Source: Breoghania sp. L-A4 (GTDB taxonomy: Bacteria; Pseudomonadota; Alphaproteobacteria; Rhizobiales; Stappiaceae). Taken from it: 64,000 nucleotides of DNA. Within the stretch, counting starts at the first letter, position 1, and the number at the start of each line of letters is the position of its first letter. The stretch is taken from assembly GCF_003432385.1 (NCBI RefSeq), contig NZ_CP031841.1:1961579-2025578 (forward strand), in the 5' to 3' direction. A program made the translations under genes and the position numbers. Below, in pieces: positions 20,140 through 28,451 of the stretch. The notes under the pieces were generated by a model. The model did no database searches, was not told the origin of the DNA, and was given only the letters and a program-made list of their open reading frames with translations.

Positions 20140-20578
20140 AAACGCGACTTGACGTTGAGTCAACTACCCAGAGGTAGCCTTGATTTTGTTTAATAATCCG
20201 GCGCGGGAATGGGATTCTTCGAGTAGTCATCCGGGCGAGGCGTTACTTCGAATTGGATAACGGAATGGCCGATGTGTTTGAATTATCTTATTTGTTGGGC
20301 CAGCCCGGTGCGCGATGACCGGCAGTCGCGTCAAAATGGAACAGGGGAGGGTGTAGACACGTGGTGCGCAACATTGCCGGGCGCGACACCGCTCGGGCCG
20401 GCGGCTCGTCATGCCAACCACCTGTCCGGGCCGTCACAATTCGAGGGAGCGCTGCCGCTCCAACGGCGGGTGAATACGCTCACAGGATATCCCGGGCTGT
20501 TCATGCGCACGCGAGCGCTTCATTCGTCCGTCTCCTGCACTCGACGGACCCGGCCAAAAACTGAAGGAGTTCAGCGGC
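20140..20578. other. Intergenic region upstream of the GntR regulator
   Basis: About 440 bases without a supported gene. The open frames here lack ribosome sites and family features. The region holds the promoter area of the GntR-sugar operon and the distal operator-like copy. Confidence 0.45.
20289..20303. promoter_or_regulatory. Candidate GntR operator, distal copy
   Basis: TATTTGTTGGGCCAG differs from the site at 20118 at two positions and lies in the same orientation 171 bases away. The repeated element within otherwise unrelated sequence suggests two binding sites for one regulator, possibly allowing DNA looping. Confidence 0.35.
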
Positions 20579-21799
20579 TCAGGTTGAGCCGAGCAGCGCC
20601 AGGGCCGCGCCGCTGGCGGCGGCGATGATCACGACGACCCACGGCGGGGCTTTCCAGGCCATCAGCAGCACGAAGCAGCTGAGCGCCAACGCGAACGCGC
20701 GCAGGTCATGAACGGCGCTGGTGAAGACGGGTGAATAGAGGGCCGTGCCGAGAATGCCGACGACGGCCGCGTTGGCGCCCTGCATGGCCGATTGCGCCCA
20801 CGCCTTGCGGCGGAAGGCGTCCCAGTGCGGAAGCACGCCGATCAGGATCAGAAAGCCGGGCGCAAACAGGGCAAGAAGTGCCAGCGCGGCGCCGAGCGCG
20901 CCGTTCGGTTCCGGTCCGAGCACCGCACCGAGATAGGCCGCGAAGGTGAACAGCGGTCCGGGAACGGCTTGCGCCGCCCCGTATCCGGCGAGAAACGCAT
21001 CGGGCGTGACCCAGCCCGGCGCAACCGTGCCGGCCTCAAGCAGCGGCAGCACCACGTGACCGCCGCCGAACACCAGCGCGCCGGCACGATAGAAGCTGTC
21101 GACGACGGCCAGTGCCTGCGATTGGCCCGCGAGAAGCGGGAAGACGATCAGGCCCGCGCCAAACAGCGCCAGCGCGGCGAGTGCCGATGCCCGGGGCACC
21201 GGACCCGCGATGTGCGCTCCCTCGGCCGCCCCGCCGCGGCCCAGCGCCAGACCCGCGAGCGCGCCAAGCGCGATCGCGCCAACCATGCCGAATGCGCCGG
21301 GCAGAAAAGCCAGCAGGATCACGGCGCCAAGCGCGATGCTGGCGCGTTCCCGGTCGGGGCACAGACTGCGCGCCATCCCCCACACGGCCTGCGCCACGAT
21401 GGCGACGGCGACGATCTTGAGACCATTCAGCGCGCCCGTTCCCAGGGAGCCTGAGATCCGCGCCGCCGTCATGGCGAAGGCAAAGAGAATGAGCGCCGAG
21501 GGCAGGGTGAAGGCGACAAAGGCCACCAGCGCGCCGAGCCAGCCGGCCCGCATCAGCCCCAGCGCGAAGCCGGTCTGGCTGGAGGCGGGGCCGGGCAGGA
21601 ACTGGCACAAGGCCACCAGATCGGCATAGGCCTGATCCGTCAGCCATTGTCTGCGGGTGACGAACTCGTCCCGGAAATAGCCCAGATGCGCGATCGGCCC
21701 GCCGAAGGAGGTCAGGCCGAGCTTCAGGAAGGCGAGAAACACTTCTCCGGCGGTCCCGGCGGTCTGAGCCGTTCTCACGGCGTCGCGCTTCGCATCCAT
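20579..21799 (-). CDS. chrA: Chromate transporter ChrA, two-domain type
   Basis: 406 residues with two repeated CHR halves. The N-terminal motif TSFGGPIAHLGYFRDEFV with CQFLPGPASSQTGFALG is repeated in the second half as LVFGGGHVVLPLLEAG with GAAQAVPGPLFTFAAYLGAV. About ten to twelve membrane segments follow the usual long-chain ChrA layout. The protein exports chromate using the membrane potential. The stop at 20579 lies inside a short hairpin (CGGCTCA/TGAGCCG). The last codons form the right copy of a 26-bp repeat also found at 14375. No chrB regulator is nearby. Confidence 0.9.
   Translation of the reverse strand: MDAKRDAVRTAQTAGTAGEVFLAFLKLGLTSFGGPIAHLGYFRDEFVTRRQWLTDQAYADLVALCQFLPGPASSQTGFALGLMRAGWLGALVAFVAFTLPSALILFAFAMTAARISGSLGTGALNGLKIVAVAIVAQAVWGMARSLCPDRERASIALGAVILLAFLPGAFGMVGAIALGALAGLALGRGGAAEGAHIAGPVPRASALAALALFGAGLIVFPLLAGQSQALAVVDSFYRAGALVFGGGHVVLPLLEAGTVAPGWVTPDAFLAGYGAAQAVPGPLFTFAAYLGAVLGPEPNGALGAALALLALFAPGFLILIGVLPHWDAFRRKAWAQSAMQGANAAVVGILGTALYSPVFTSAVHDLRAFALALSCFVLLMAWKAPPWVVVIIAAASGAALALLGST
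20587..20612. repeat. 26-bp direct repeat, right copy, at chrA 3' end
   Basis: Identical to 14375-14400 and embedded in the last codons of chrA (the AALALLG tail). See the left copy for interpretation. Confidence 0.6.
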
Positions 21800-21996
21800 G
21801 ATCTGCCCCCGGAACCCGCCCCAGAATCCGCCTGTATCGGCACGGTCGTTCTGACCCGTTCACGTGTCAGTGTCACGACGGTAGCAGGGTTTCGGCGGGT
21901 CGGTAAAACGGCGGATCATGGCGGGCAGGGGAGGCCGGGCGGCCTGTGTGAGGAGCTCAGACACGCCGCCCGGGGTATGCGCGTCGCGCGATGGGC

Positions 21997-22236
21997 TCAG
22001 TTCGTCTTGTCAAGCTGGGAGAGAGCCAGCTCCACGTCGCGCAGCATCGGCTGCTCGCCGCCCGTCATCGGCGATTCTCCGGCCGCGCGCACCAGGGCCC
22101 GTTCGTCCTGTTCCCAGCGCTCGAGCAGTTCGCGCTTTTTCCCGGAATCGAGCGACGAGGAGAGGACCGAGGCCGGTTTGTCGAAATGCGCGCGCGGGTC
22201 TTTCAGTATCTCATCGAATGGGGTCTGCGTGTTCAT
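21997..22236 (-). CDS. Small alphaproteobacterial conserved protein, stress-neighbourhood
   Basis: 79 residues from the ATG at 22236, preceded by GGAGA. The sequence MNTQTPFDEILKDPRAHFD followed by KKRELLERWEQDERALVRA is a type of small soluble protein I associate with Rhizobiales: a Phe-Asp/Pro start and then a Leu-x-Arg-Trp-Glu helix. Its layout parallels the 86-residue protein at 23404 (QLLARWAEL), suggesting distant paralogues. Function unknown; its position next to the nepR-ecfG region suggests the stress regulon. Confidence 0.6.
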   Translation of the reverse strand: MNTQTPFDEILKDPRAHFDKPASVLSSSLDSGKKRELLERWEQDERALVRAAGESPMTGGEQPMLRDVELALSQLDKTN

Positions 22237-22603
22237 GTCTTGTCTCCGAATGGTTGGGTTGTGAGCCGGGGCGACGGGCATGCCGCCCGTGAACTGCGGG
22301 TCAGCCGGCCTTGGCCGACAGCGCGGCCCTCGCGTCTCGCAGACGGCGCCGTAGTCCGGATCCACAGATCCGCACGCGACGGGGCGACGGCGTCGCGGCG
22401 CTTGGCGCTTTCGCCATGGATCGTCATCGCGCCGCCAGCGAAAGCCCGGCGGACAAGTCTCTGTGGGCCGGTGTCGTGTGTCGCTCCTGTTGCTGATGCC
22501 GAAGGGATAACTCGCGATCACGCCGGATGGTTCCCGCGCATCTTCCCCCGCATACCCCGTCGCGCGGGACGCGGCCAAAGCGCGACGCGGTCATGTAAGC
22601 ATT

Positions 22604-22628
22604 GGAACCAAGCCCGCTTCGCGGCGTT
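22604..22628 (+). promoter_or_regulatory. EcfG-type promoter upstream of small membrane protein
   Basis: GGAAC at 22604 and CGTT at 22625 with 16 bases between match the established EcfG/sigmaT consensus GGAAC-N16/17-CGTT. The gene at 22725 follows about 95 bases later. Confidence 0.7.
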
Positions 22629-22724
22629 GACACAACAGAACGGCGGCGATGGCAACGGCCCGGTCGCGCGCCTGACTTCGCCACGCGAAGTCATAATCGG
22701 ACACCGGCAACGAAAGGACACGTC

Positions 22725-22919
22725 ATGCAGAAGACTGTTCCAACCGAACAGGCCCGTCAGGGCCGCAGAGGCCGGCCGGTCTTGTATGTGCTCCTCGTGA
22801 GTCTTTTCCTGTGCGCCCTCTTTCTGGGCGCCGCGAGCCTCTGGATCCTGAGTACGGACATGGATGATTCCGAGCCGCAGGTTGGCGTTGAGACATTGCG
22901 CGGCACCCCCGCCGGCTGA
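22725..22919 (+). CDS. Small single-pass membrane protein
   Basis: 64 residues from the ATG at 22725, with GAAAGGA upstream. A basic N-terminus (ARQGRRGRP) precedes one membrane helix (VLYVLLVSLFLCALFLGAA) and a short acidic tail that would face the periplasm. I know no family. It follows an exact EcfG promoter, so it is predicted to be induced under general stress. Confidence 0.6.
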   Translation: MQKTVPTEQARQGRRGRPVLYVLLVSLFLCALFLGAASLWILSTDMDDSEPQVGVETLRGTPAG

Positions 22920-23171
22920 GTTCCCGCAGGAGTCCGTAAGGGGCGCCCCCACGGAGGAGCCTCACGCACGGGCCTGATCAGGACGATCGAGGAACTGTCG
23001 GGACCGCGGTGCGCGCCAAGGGCACGGGGCCGTCAACACCTTCCGGTTCGCGCCACGGAAGTCACGCCGCGGCCATGCTCGTCCAGCGACGCTTTCCGCA
23101 GACTGAGCGGGTCGCGAACGAAGAGTTGAAACGCAACTCTGAGAAACACAACACTGAAAAGGAGAACAGTC

Positions 23172-23363
23172 ATGGGTATTGAAATTGGCGGCCTTCTGGG
23201 CCTCGTCATTCTGGTGCTCGACGTCTACGCCATCGTGCGCATCGTCGGCTCCGCCACCTCCACCGCAAGCAAGGTCTTGTGGGTCGTCCTGATTCTGGTT
23301 CTGCCGGTCATCGGCTTCCTGATCTGGCTGCTCGCGGGTCCGTCCAAACCGTCCTACGCCTAG
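23172..23363 (+). CDS. Small two-helix membrane protein, PLDc_N type
   Basis: 63 residues with AAGGAGA before the ATG. Two hydrophobic helices, LLGLVILVLDVYAIVRIVGS and WVVLILVLPVIGFLIWLL, are separated by a short loop and followed by AGPSKPSYA. This is the standalone version of the phospholipase D/cardiolipin synthase N-terminal membrane domain (PF13396). The catalytic part is absent, so it is not an enzyme by itself. It sits in a run of small stress-associated genes. Confidence 0.75.
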   Translation: MGIEIGGLLGLVILVLDVYAIVRIVGSATSTASKVLWVVLILVLPVIGFLIWLLAGPSKPSYA

Positions 23364-23403
23364 GGCGCACTGACGGATGTGCAACGATCCTTGAAAGGAG
23401 ACG

Positions 23404-23664
23404 ATGATGATCGACCGATTGCCCCAGGTGGACGGCGGCGCCGTCGCCGACATCGATCCGCGAACGGCTTACGGCTCTCCGCAGGAAATCGAAGACGCGC
23501 CCGGGCTGAGCGCGGCGCAGAAACAGCAGCTTCTCGCCAGGTGGGCCGAGCTCTCAAAGAGCGACCCGCGCAGCGATCCGGCGCTCGGCGACTCCGCCGA
23601 GAAGACGCAAGAGGACATGGCGGCGCGAACCGCCCCGCCGCTTGAGCCTTCCGGCGAGAAATGA
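23404..23664 (+). CDS. Small conserved soluble protein
   Basis: 86 residues, with GAAAGGAG right before two tandem ATG codons (23404 and 23407). Central features are RTAYGSPQEIEDAPGLSAAQ and the helix QKQQLLARWAELS, resembling the protein at 21997. A Pro-rich acidic C-terminus follows. Function unknown. It lies 40 bases after the PLDc_N-like gene and ends at a strong terminator, so the two may be co-transcribed. Confidence 0.6.
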   Translation: MMIDRLPQVDGGAVADIDPRTAYGSPQEIEDAPGLSAAQKQQLLARWAELSKSDPRSDPALGDSAEKTQEDMAARTAPPLEPSGEK

Positions 23665-23669
23665 CCCTG

Positions 23670-23710
23670 CCGCCGCCGCGATGCCCTTCGCGGCGGCGGT
23701 GGCTTTTTTT
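23670..23710 (+). terminator. Rho-independent terminator
   Basis: A 12-bp perfect stem (CCGCCGCCGCGA pairing with TCGCGGCGGCGG, six-base loop) is followed by TGGC and seven T residues. It ends the transcription unit of the small proteins before nepR. Confidence 0.9.
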
Positions 23711-23836
23711 ATCTGTTGCCGCGATTGATGCGCACACGAGGTGGATGACGGCCGGGTGCGCCGGGCGCGTGGCGGACGTCAGCGAGGCGAATGTCCGTCT
23801 CAAGTCCCATAGCAATCAAAAAATCTCCGCTCCGGC

Positions 23837-23861
23837 GGAACTGAATCCGGCATCGGACGTT
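23837..23861 (+). promoter_or_regulatory. EcfG-type promoter upstream of nepR-ecfG (first pair)
   Basis: GGAAC at 23837, 16 bases, CGTT at 23858: an exact match to the EcfG consensus. It lies 198 bases before the first nepR and predicts positive autoregulation of this nepR-ecfG-kinase operon. Confidence 0.65.
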
Positions 23862-24058
23862 TCCCACACAGAGATGAATTGCAACCGCCGCCTCAGGGAG
23901 TTTACCCGCTTGGGTCGGCCATCATTCAGTGGAGCGGAAAAGTGAGCGCGAACAGGCAGATGCACCACTGCGGCGCCCCGCTTCGGAGTGGCTATCGTAG
24001 CACGGGGCATGAATCGAACCATGCAGCTTTCCACAATGCGAGCGATGAAGGACCCGGA

Positions 24059-24277
24059 ATGGCGGATCTAGGATCCACGACGCACGAGACACTGAACGCA
24101 TCCGGGCGCTCCGGCGGCGGCCGAGAAGTCGACACGGACATCCACTCCCGGATAGGAAGCCAGCTTAAGGCGCTTTACAATGACGTCGTCGAGCAGCCGG
24201 TTCCGGACAGATTTGCCGAACTCCTCCGCAGGCTTGAGACGCAATCCGCTTCTGAATCCGCGCAGGAGAGCAATTGA
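24059..24277 (+). CDS. nepR: NepR anti-sigma factor (first copy)
   Basis: 72 residues from the ATG at 24059, with GAAGGA just upstream. The core helix pair (SRIGSQLKALYNDVVEQPVP then DRFAELLRRLE) is the NepR signature that clamps the EcfG sigma factor until phosphorylated PhyR takes it away. The N-terminus is variable and Gly/Ser rich. Its TGA overlaps the ecfG ATG (TGATG), showing translational coupling. A second NepR is encoded at 30532. Confidence 0.88.
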   Translation: MADLGSTTHETLNASGRSGGGREVDTDIHSRIGSQLKALYNDVVEQPVPDRFAELLRRLETQSASESAQESN

Positions 24278-24855
24278 TGGGTGATGTGTCGGACACTCTG
24301 CGCGCGGAGTTCATCGCGTGCATTCCCAGCTTGCGCGCCTTCGCGGCGTCGCTGGTGGGCGTTGGCGACCGCGCCGACGATTTGGTGCAGGAAGCACTGA
24401 TGAAGGGGTGGGCGAACCTGGATTCCTTCACCGAAGGGACGAATGTCAGGGCCTGGTTGTTTACAATTCTGCGCAATGCCTTCTACTCCAGCTATCGGAA
24501 AAACAAACGGGAAGTCCAGGACGTGGATGGCGCCTATTCCAGCAGGCTTGCCGAACACCCCGCGCAAGACGGCCATCTGGACCTCGCGGACTTTCGGCGC
24601 GCGCTTGAGACGCTGCCCAGCGATCAGCGCGAGGCCTTGATCCTCGTCGGCGCTTCCGGCTTCTCCTATATCGAGGCGGCGGAAATTTGCGGCTGTGCCG
24701 TCGGCACCGTGAAGAGCCGCGTGAACCGCGCGCGCGTGCGGCTTGCGGAACTTCTCACCGTTGAGTCGGCAGAAGACTTCGGGCCTGACCGGTCGGTGCA
24801 GGCCATCCTTTCAGTGACGACGACAACGGCAGTAAAAAGTCGTGCCATGGGCTAA
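24277..24855 (+). CDS. ecfG: EcfG-family general stress sigma factor (first copy)
   Basis: 192 residues. Sigma region 2 (LRAFAASLVGVGDRADDLVQ, EALMKGW, VRAWLFTILRNAFYSSYRK) and region 4 (LPSDQREALILVGASGFSYI, VGTVKSRVNRARVRLAELL) are intact. It directs RNA polymerase to GGAAC/CGTT promoters of the general stress response. The ATG at 24277 overlaps the nepR stop, and the 3' end overlaps the following kinase gene by 14 bases, so the three genes form one operon. Confidence 0.9.
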   Translation: MGDVSDTLRAEFIACIPSLRAFAASLVGVGDRADDLVQEALMKGWANLDSFTEGTNVRAWLFTILRNAFYSSYRKNKREVQDVDGAYSSRLAEHPAQDGHLDLADFRRALETLPSDQREALILVGASGFSYIEAAEICGCAVGTVKSRVNRARVRLAELLTVESAEDFGPDRSVQAILSVTTTTAVKSRAMG

Positions 24856-26455
24856 ACTTCCCCCCACAAGTACGCGGTTGGATCGCCGCCTGTTCAGCTA
24901 CGTGGCGGCGGCTCTGGTGCCGCTCGCCGCGCTGGCGTTTGTGTTTTCCTATTCCGATTATGTGCGCCGGGCCGAGGAAGAGCAGTCCCGGTTCGTTGAC
25001 TACGCGCGCCTTATTGGCCAGTCGAGCGCCAAGATCATCGCGCGCACCGAGGGATATGCCGCCGCGCTCGCCGCCGGGAATCCGGGTGATTTCAGCGATT
25101 GCGCGCAGGTGTTCGACGCGATGCGCACGGAAATGCACGAGGCTGTGTACTTCCGGGTGACATCGGCCGCGGACGCCGTCGTGTGCGAACGCGCGCTTGC
25201 CCGGGAGAGTGTGGAGGGCCAGGGCAATGAGCCGGCGCCTTCGCGTATGATTCAAACGGTGCCCGTGTCGCGCGCAAACGGGACGACCGGGATCCGTGTC
25301 GACATCGGCCTGCGCCCCTACGCGCTGCTTACCGCTCCGATAGCCGCCACCATTTCCAGCCACATCAGTTTCGCGCTGCTCAGCCCGAGTGGTGACGTTC
25401 TCGCCGCCTATGCCGACAGTTCGGAAGAGCCCGAAACATTTCGCACCATGCTCGACGATCCCGAGCTGAGGGCGTTGTCCCCGCAGACGCGCCGGACCAC
25501 CTCCGAAGGGTGGTCGGTCGCCGCCGTGGCTCTGCCCGGCACCGACTTCCGGATCCTGACGGGCGCGCCCCCCTCTGCCACATTGTTCGAGCCATGGATC
25601 AGCATGGCGAAGGCGCTGCTGTTGCCCATCTCCTTGCTGGCGGTGGTGTTTGTCGTTCTGCGGTTCGGCATGCAGCGGTTCATGCTGCGCTACATCCGGC
25701 ACATTTACGCGACGTTTCGGCGCTACGGATCGGGTCAGTCCGATGCGCGTGTGGGCAATCTCGACAACGCGCCGGCCGAGATCAAGCTGCTGGGCATCAC
25801 CTTTGACATGATGGCCGACCGGATCGCCTACCGCACCCGGGATCTTGAGGCATCGCTCGCCGAGCAGCAGCGTCTGACGCGCGAGTTGCATCACCGCATC
25901 AAGAACACGCTGCAGATGATCTCGAGCCTGTTGGGCATGCAAAGGCGGGAGGCGACGCAGCCGGACGAACAGGCGGCCCTGCGCGTCGCGCTCGAGCGCG
26001 TGCTCGGCATTTCCGCCGCCTATCGTGTGTCCTACGCCACCAATGAGGGAACCGATGTGGCGCTTGAATCCCTGGTGCGCGAGGTCGTGGAATCCTTGCG
26101 CGAACCGGCCAAGCTGCCGCGCAGCGCCGTGCATATTTCCGCGGACGGTCAATCGCAGGCGGTGATCGTGCTCGACAAGGCGATCCCGCTGGCCTTCATT
26201 CTCGCGGAGCTGCTGCCGCCGCGCTTCAGCGCCTTGTCGCCGGGCGAGACGATACAGATCGATGTCACGGGTGGCACAAGCGCCGTCCTTGAGATTTCCG
26301 GCGCGGCGGCGATCAACGACATGTCGCTGGGCGGAGAAAACGAAGCGCCGCTGAAGGCTCGGTTGATGCGCGCCTACCTGCGCCAGCTTTCGGCGACCTG
26401 CACGACCGTCGGTCCCCTGACCCGGCTTGAAATGCCCCTGGATGGCGTTCATTGA
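24842..26455 (+). CDS. HWE/HisKA_2-type sensor kinase with degenerate ATPase domain
   Basis: 537 residues from a GTG overlapping the ecfG end. Two membrane segments (about 17-38 and 255-278) enclose a periplasmic sensor domain; a HAMP-like stretch follows. The dimerisation/His region LTRELHHRIKNTLQMISSLL is intact. The ATP-binding part is not: the N-box expected as NELxxNALKHA reads LAELLPPRFSALS, and the D-box and glycine loops are not recognisable. It is therefore probably unable to autophosphorylate. Such kinase-like partners occur in PhyR-NepR-EcfG loci (PhyP/PhyK group) and can act as phosphatase or modulator of PhyR. That role is inferred here. Confidence 0.75.
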   Translation: MPWAKLPPTSTRLDRRLFSYVAAALVPLAALAFVFSYSDYVRRAEEEQSRFVDYARLIGQSSAKIIARTEGYAAALAAGNPGDFSDCAQVFDAMRTEMHEAVYFRVTSAADAVVCERALARESVEGQGNEPAPSRMIQTVPVSRANGTTGIRVDIGLRPYALLTAPIAATISSHISFALLSPSGDVLAAYADSSEEPETFRTMLDDPELRALSPQTRRTTSEGWSVAAVALPGTDFRILTGAPPSATLFEPWISMAKALLLPISLLAVVFVVLRFGMQRFMLRYIRHIYATFRRYGSGQSDARVGNLDNAPAEIKLLGITFDMMADRIAYRTRDLEASLAEQQRLTRELHHRIKNTLQMISSLLGMQRREATQPDEQAALRVALERVLGISAAYRVSYATNEGTDVALESLVREVVESLREPAKLPRSAVHISADGQSQAVIVLDKAIPLAFILAELLPPRFSALSPGETIQIDVTGGTSAVLEISGAAAINDMSLGGENEAPLKARLMRAYLRQLSATCTTVGPLTRLEMPLDGVH

Positions 26456-26556
26456 AAGACGGCGGCTGGCTTTAGCAGACCGCCGGCTGAGTTCCCCGCT
26501 GCAACGATCGAGCGTCTGCCCGCCGTGACCGCGCTTGCCGGCCGCCATCAGCACGC

Positions 26557-26590
26557 AAAAAAACTCCCATGGCGGGGACCATGGGAGTTT
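26557..26590 (-). terminator. Rho-independent terminator of the DUF1328 gene
   Basis: On the minus strand, the stem AAACTCCCATGG pairs perfectly with CCATGGGAGTTT around a six-base loop and is followed by a run of seven T. It begins just past the stop at 26592. Confidence 0.88.
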
Positions 26591-26591
26591 C

Positions 26592-26804
26592 TCAGTGCTT
26601 GGAGGTCAGTCCGGTTCGGCCGCGATCAGATCGCCGGGGACGGCGACCGGTCACCAGACCGTAGACCAGCGAGACGACGAACAGCGCGATGGCCACAAAG
26701 AAAATAATCTTCGCAATACCGATCGCTGTGCCTGCGATGCCGCCAAAGCCAAGAAAAGCGGCAATCAAGGCGATGATGAAGAAAGTCAGTGCCCAGCCTA
26801 ACAT
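26592..26804 (-). CDS. DUF1328 small membrane protein
   Basis: 70 residues, with AGGAGA before the ATG. Two hydrophobic helices ([20 protein letters not shown] and [19 protein letters not shown]) flank the Gly-rich [11 protein letters not shown] turn, the DUF1328/YtjA signature. A basic tail ends the protein. Function is unknown; in alphaproteobacteria such genes are often induced with the general stress response. A near-consensus EcfG promoter upstream fits this. Confidence 0.85.
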   Translation of the reverse strand: MLGWALTFFIIALIAAFLGFGGIAGTAIGIAKIIFFVAIALFVVSLVYGLVTGRRPRRSDRGRTGLTSKH

Positions 26805-26854
26805 GGTCGATCTCCTGTAAAATGGGTCGGTGCAAGATGCGCCGTCGTGGGAAC

Positions 26855-26879
26855 AACGGGTGGTGCGGCAATTGGTTCA
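26855..26879 (-). promoter_or_regulatory. Near-consensus EcfG promoter for the DUF1328 gene
   Basis: On the minus strand, TGAAC-N16-CGTT: one mismatch to GGAAC, correct spacing, about 50 bases upstream of the start. A similar variant occurs at 37220. Confidence 0.45.
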
Positions 26880-27268
26880 TTTTTTATTCGAAAAATTTCT
26901 CTCGGGGCGATTCAGGCGTGCGCTCGGGGCGTCGGCCGCACCAGTGCGCGGCGGCGACACGAAGCGTCGGACTCTTTCGTGGGTTCGTCCCGAAACAGAG
27001 CGGCCCGCGCGGTGTTCGCCGGTTCACACGCACCTCACACTCGCCGGTCGCGCCAGCGAAACGGAAGTCTTGCGTTCCCATCCATAAGAGATGTGTCGTC
27101 ACGCCGCGCGCCCGTTGCGCGCAGCCCGCTTTCCTGGCGCGGCCGTAACCCGTGCGCGCCGTGTTCGTCGCGAAAGGGGAGGCGTAATGGGACAAGAAGC
27201 GGGAATGAATCCGCGTCAGGGCGCGCCCGCGATCGCTCGCCAAACTTAAAAAAGAATTGAAACGCGCC

Positions 27269-27293
27269 GGAACTTTTCTCCTGACCGGCGGTT
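27269..27293 (+). promoter_or_regulatory. Near-consensus EcfG promoter for the PRC-barrel gene
   Basis: GGAAC-N16-GGTT: an exact -35 box, one mismatch in the -10, about 95 bases before the ATG at 27389. Confidence 0.4.
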
Positions 27294-27388
27294 GTCTCCA
27301 TGTAAATCGGCCGCGTCATGCATCTGTCCTGAACAAACGTCTGCAGGACGCGGCCTCAATGCCATTCGACATATCGGGAGAAGATATC

Positions 27389-28315
27389 ATGATCCGCACT
27401 CTTTTGACCACAACCGCCGTTGCAGCACTTATTTCGACCGGTGCGCTTGCGGCCGACAACACGAAGCCCATGGAAGACACCAAGGCCATGGAAAACACGC
27501 AGTCGACGAATGAGACCAGCTCCGCGGTTGGCATCGCGGTCTTCACCATGTCGCCCGACATGCCGTCGATGAACAGCGACGCCGGCTATTTCACCGCGCA
27601 GGCCGACCAGGTTCTGGCCAGCACGCTGATCGGTCAGACGATCTACAATGGCACCGGCGAGGAAGCCAAGGCCATTGGTGACGTCAACGACGTGGTGCTT
27701 GGCCCGAACGGCCAGGCCGAAGCGGTTGTCGTCAGTGTCGGCGGTTTCCTCGGCATGGGCGAGAAAGACGTCGCCGTCGATTTCGATCGTCTCGGCTGGA
27801 CCGAGCGCGATGGCCAGAAGTGGCTGACGATGGCCGCCACGGAGAGCGAGCTCAAGAACGCCCCGGCATTCGATCGCGCCGTGATCGAGGGCGAGAACGA
27901 AAAGATGGCGTCCGACATGAACGACGACACCATGTCGTCCGGCACGGCCATGCTGCGTGACGTCACCGGCACGGACGACCACAACACGCAGGTTGTCGTC
28001 GATGCGTCCACGGCCAGCGCCGACGCACTGATCGGCACCGCGGTCTACGGCGCCCAGGAAGAGAACCTCGGCGACGTCAGCGACGTGATCGTCTCCGCCG
28101 ACGGCAAGGTCGAGGCCTACATCATCGACGTCGGCGGCTTCCTGGGCATCGGCGAAAAGCCGGTTGCACTGAACGCTTCGAAGCTCGACATCAAGAAGGA
28201 CGATGCGGGCGCACTTCACATCTATACGACGTTCACGCAGAAGCAGCTTGAGTCCTTCCCCGAGTATTCGGAAGAGGCCTATGCGAAGAACCCGGAATCG
28301 GTTCTCGCCAACTAA
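27389..28315 (+). CDS. Secreted protein with two PRC-barrel domains
   Basis: 308 residues from the ATG at 27389 with GGGAG upstream. The signal peptide is TTTAVAALISTGALAADN, followed by a Met/Thr/Asn-rich linker. Two PRC-barrel repeats follow: IGQTIYNGTGEEAKAIGDVN with VVSVGGFLGMGEKDVAVDFD, and IGTAVYGAQEENLGDVSDV with IIDVGGFLGIGEKPVALN. Periplasmic PRC-barrel proteins of this kind are common in Rhizobiales and linked to envelope stress; the binding partner is unknown. A strong terminator follows. Confidence 0.85.
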   Translation: MIRTLLTTTAVAALISTGALAADNTKPMEDTKAMENTQSTNETSSAVGIAVFTMSPDMPSMNSDAGYFTAQADQVLASTLIGQTIYNGTGEEAKAIGDVNDVVLGPNGQAEAVVVSVGGFLGMGEKDVAVDFDRLGWTERDGQKWLTMAATESELKNAPAFDRAVIEGENEKMASDMNDDTMSSGTAMLRDVTGTDDHNTQVVVDASTASADALIGTAVYGAQEENLGDVSDVIVSADGKVEAYIIDVGGFLGIGEKPVALNASKLDIKKDDAGALHIYTTFTQKQLESFPEYSEEAYAKNPESVLAN

Positions 28316-28351
28316 GACCGTCCGTTCCGGTTCGCCGGAGTGAAGCGAAAG

Positions 28352-28376
28352 CGCCAGCGCAAGCTGGCGTTTTTTT
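28352..28376 (+). terminator. Rho-independent terminator
   Basis: The stem CGCCAGC/GCTGGCG with a GCAA tetraloop is followed directly by seven T. It ends the PRC-barrel transcript. Confidence 0.92.
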
Positions 28377-28397
28377 CTTGTCACGCGTGTTTTCCGA

Positions 28398-28422
28398 GGA
28401 ACCTTCTGCTCGCGGACGCGTT
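28398..28422 (+). promoter_or_regulatory. EcfG-type promoter upstream of the DUF883 gene
   Basis: GGAAC at 28398, 16 bases, CGTT at 28419: an exact consensus match 30 bases before the DUF883 start. It would drive DUF883, the holin-like gene and perhaps dps. Confidence 0.72.
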
Positions 28423-28451
28423 GTGTGACTGAATGAACAAGGAGCACTGAC

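Larger units (their letters stand above)
26805..27388. other. Intergenic region between divergent stress genes
   Basis: About 580 bases with no supported gene; open frames here lack ribosome sites and protein-like composition. It contains two outward-facing, near-consensus EcfG promoters (26855-26879 and 27269-27293). Confidence 0.5.

Noticed and set aside
20575-20591. CGGCTCAGGTTGAGCCG hairpin as chrA terminator
   Set aside because: It includes the chrA stop codon and lacks a T-run in either direction, so termination is not supported.
24755-26554. A 599-residue open frame antisense to the sensor kinase
   Set aside because: The sense strand encodes a clear membrane sensor kinase. The antisense product is His/Arg/Gly-rich without motifs, typical of GC-rich shadow frames.
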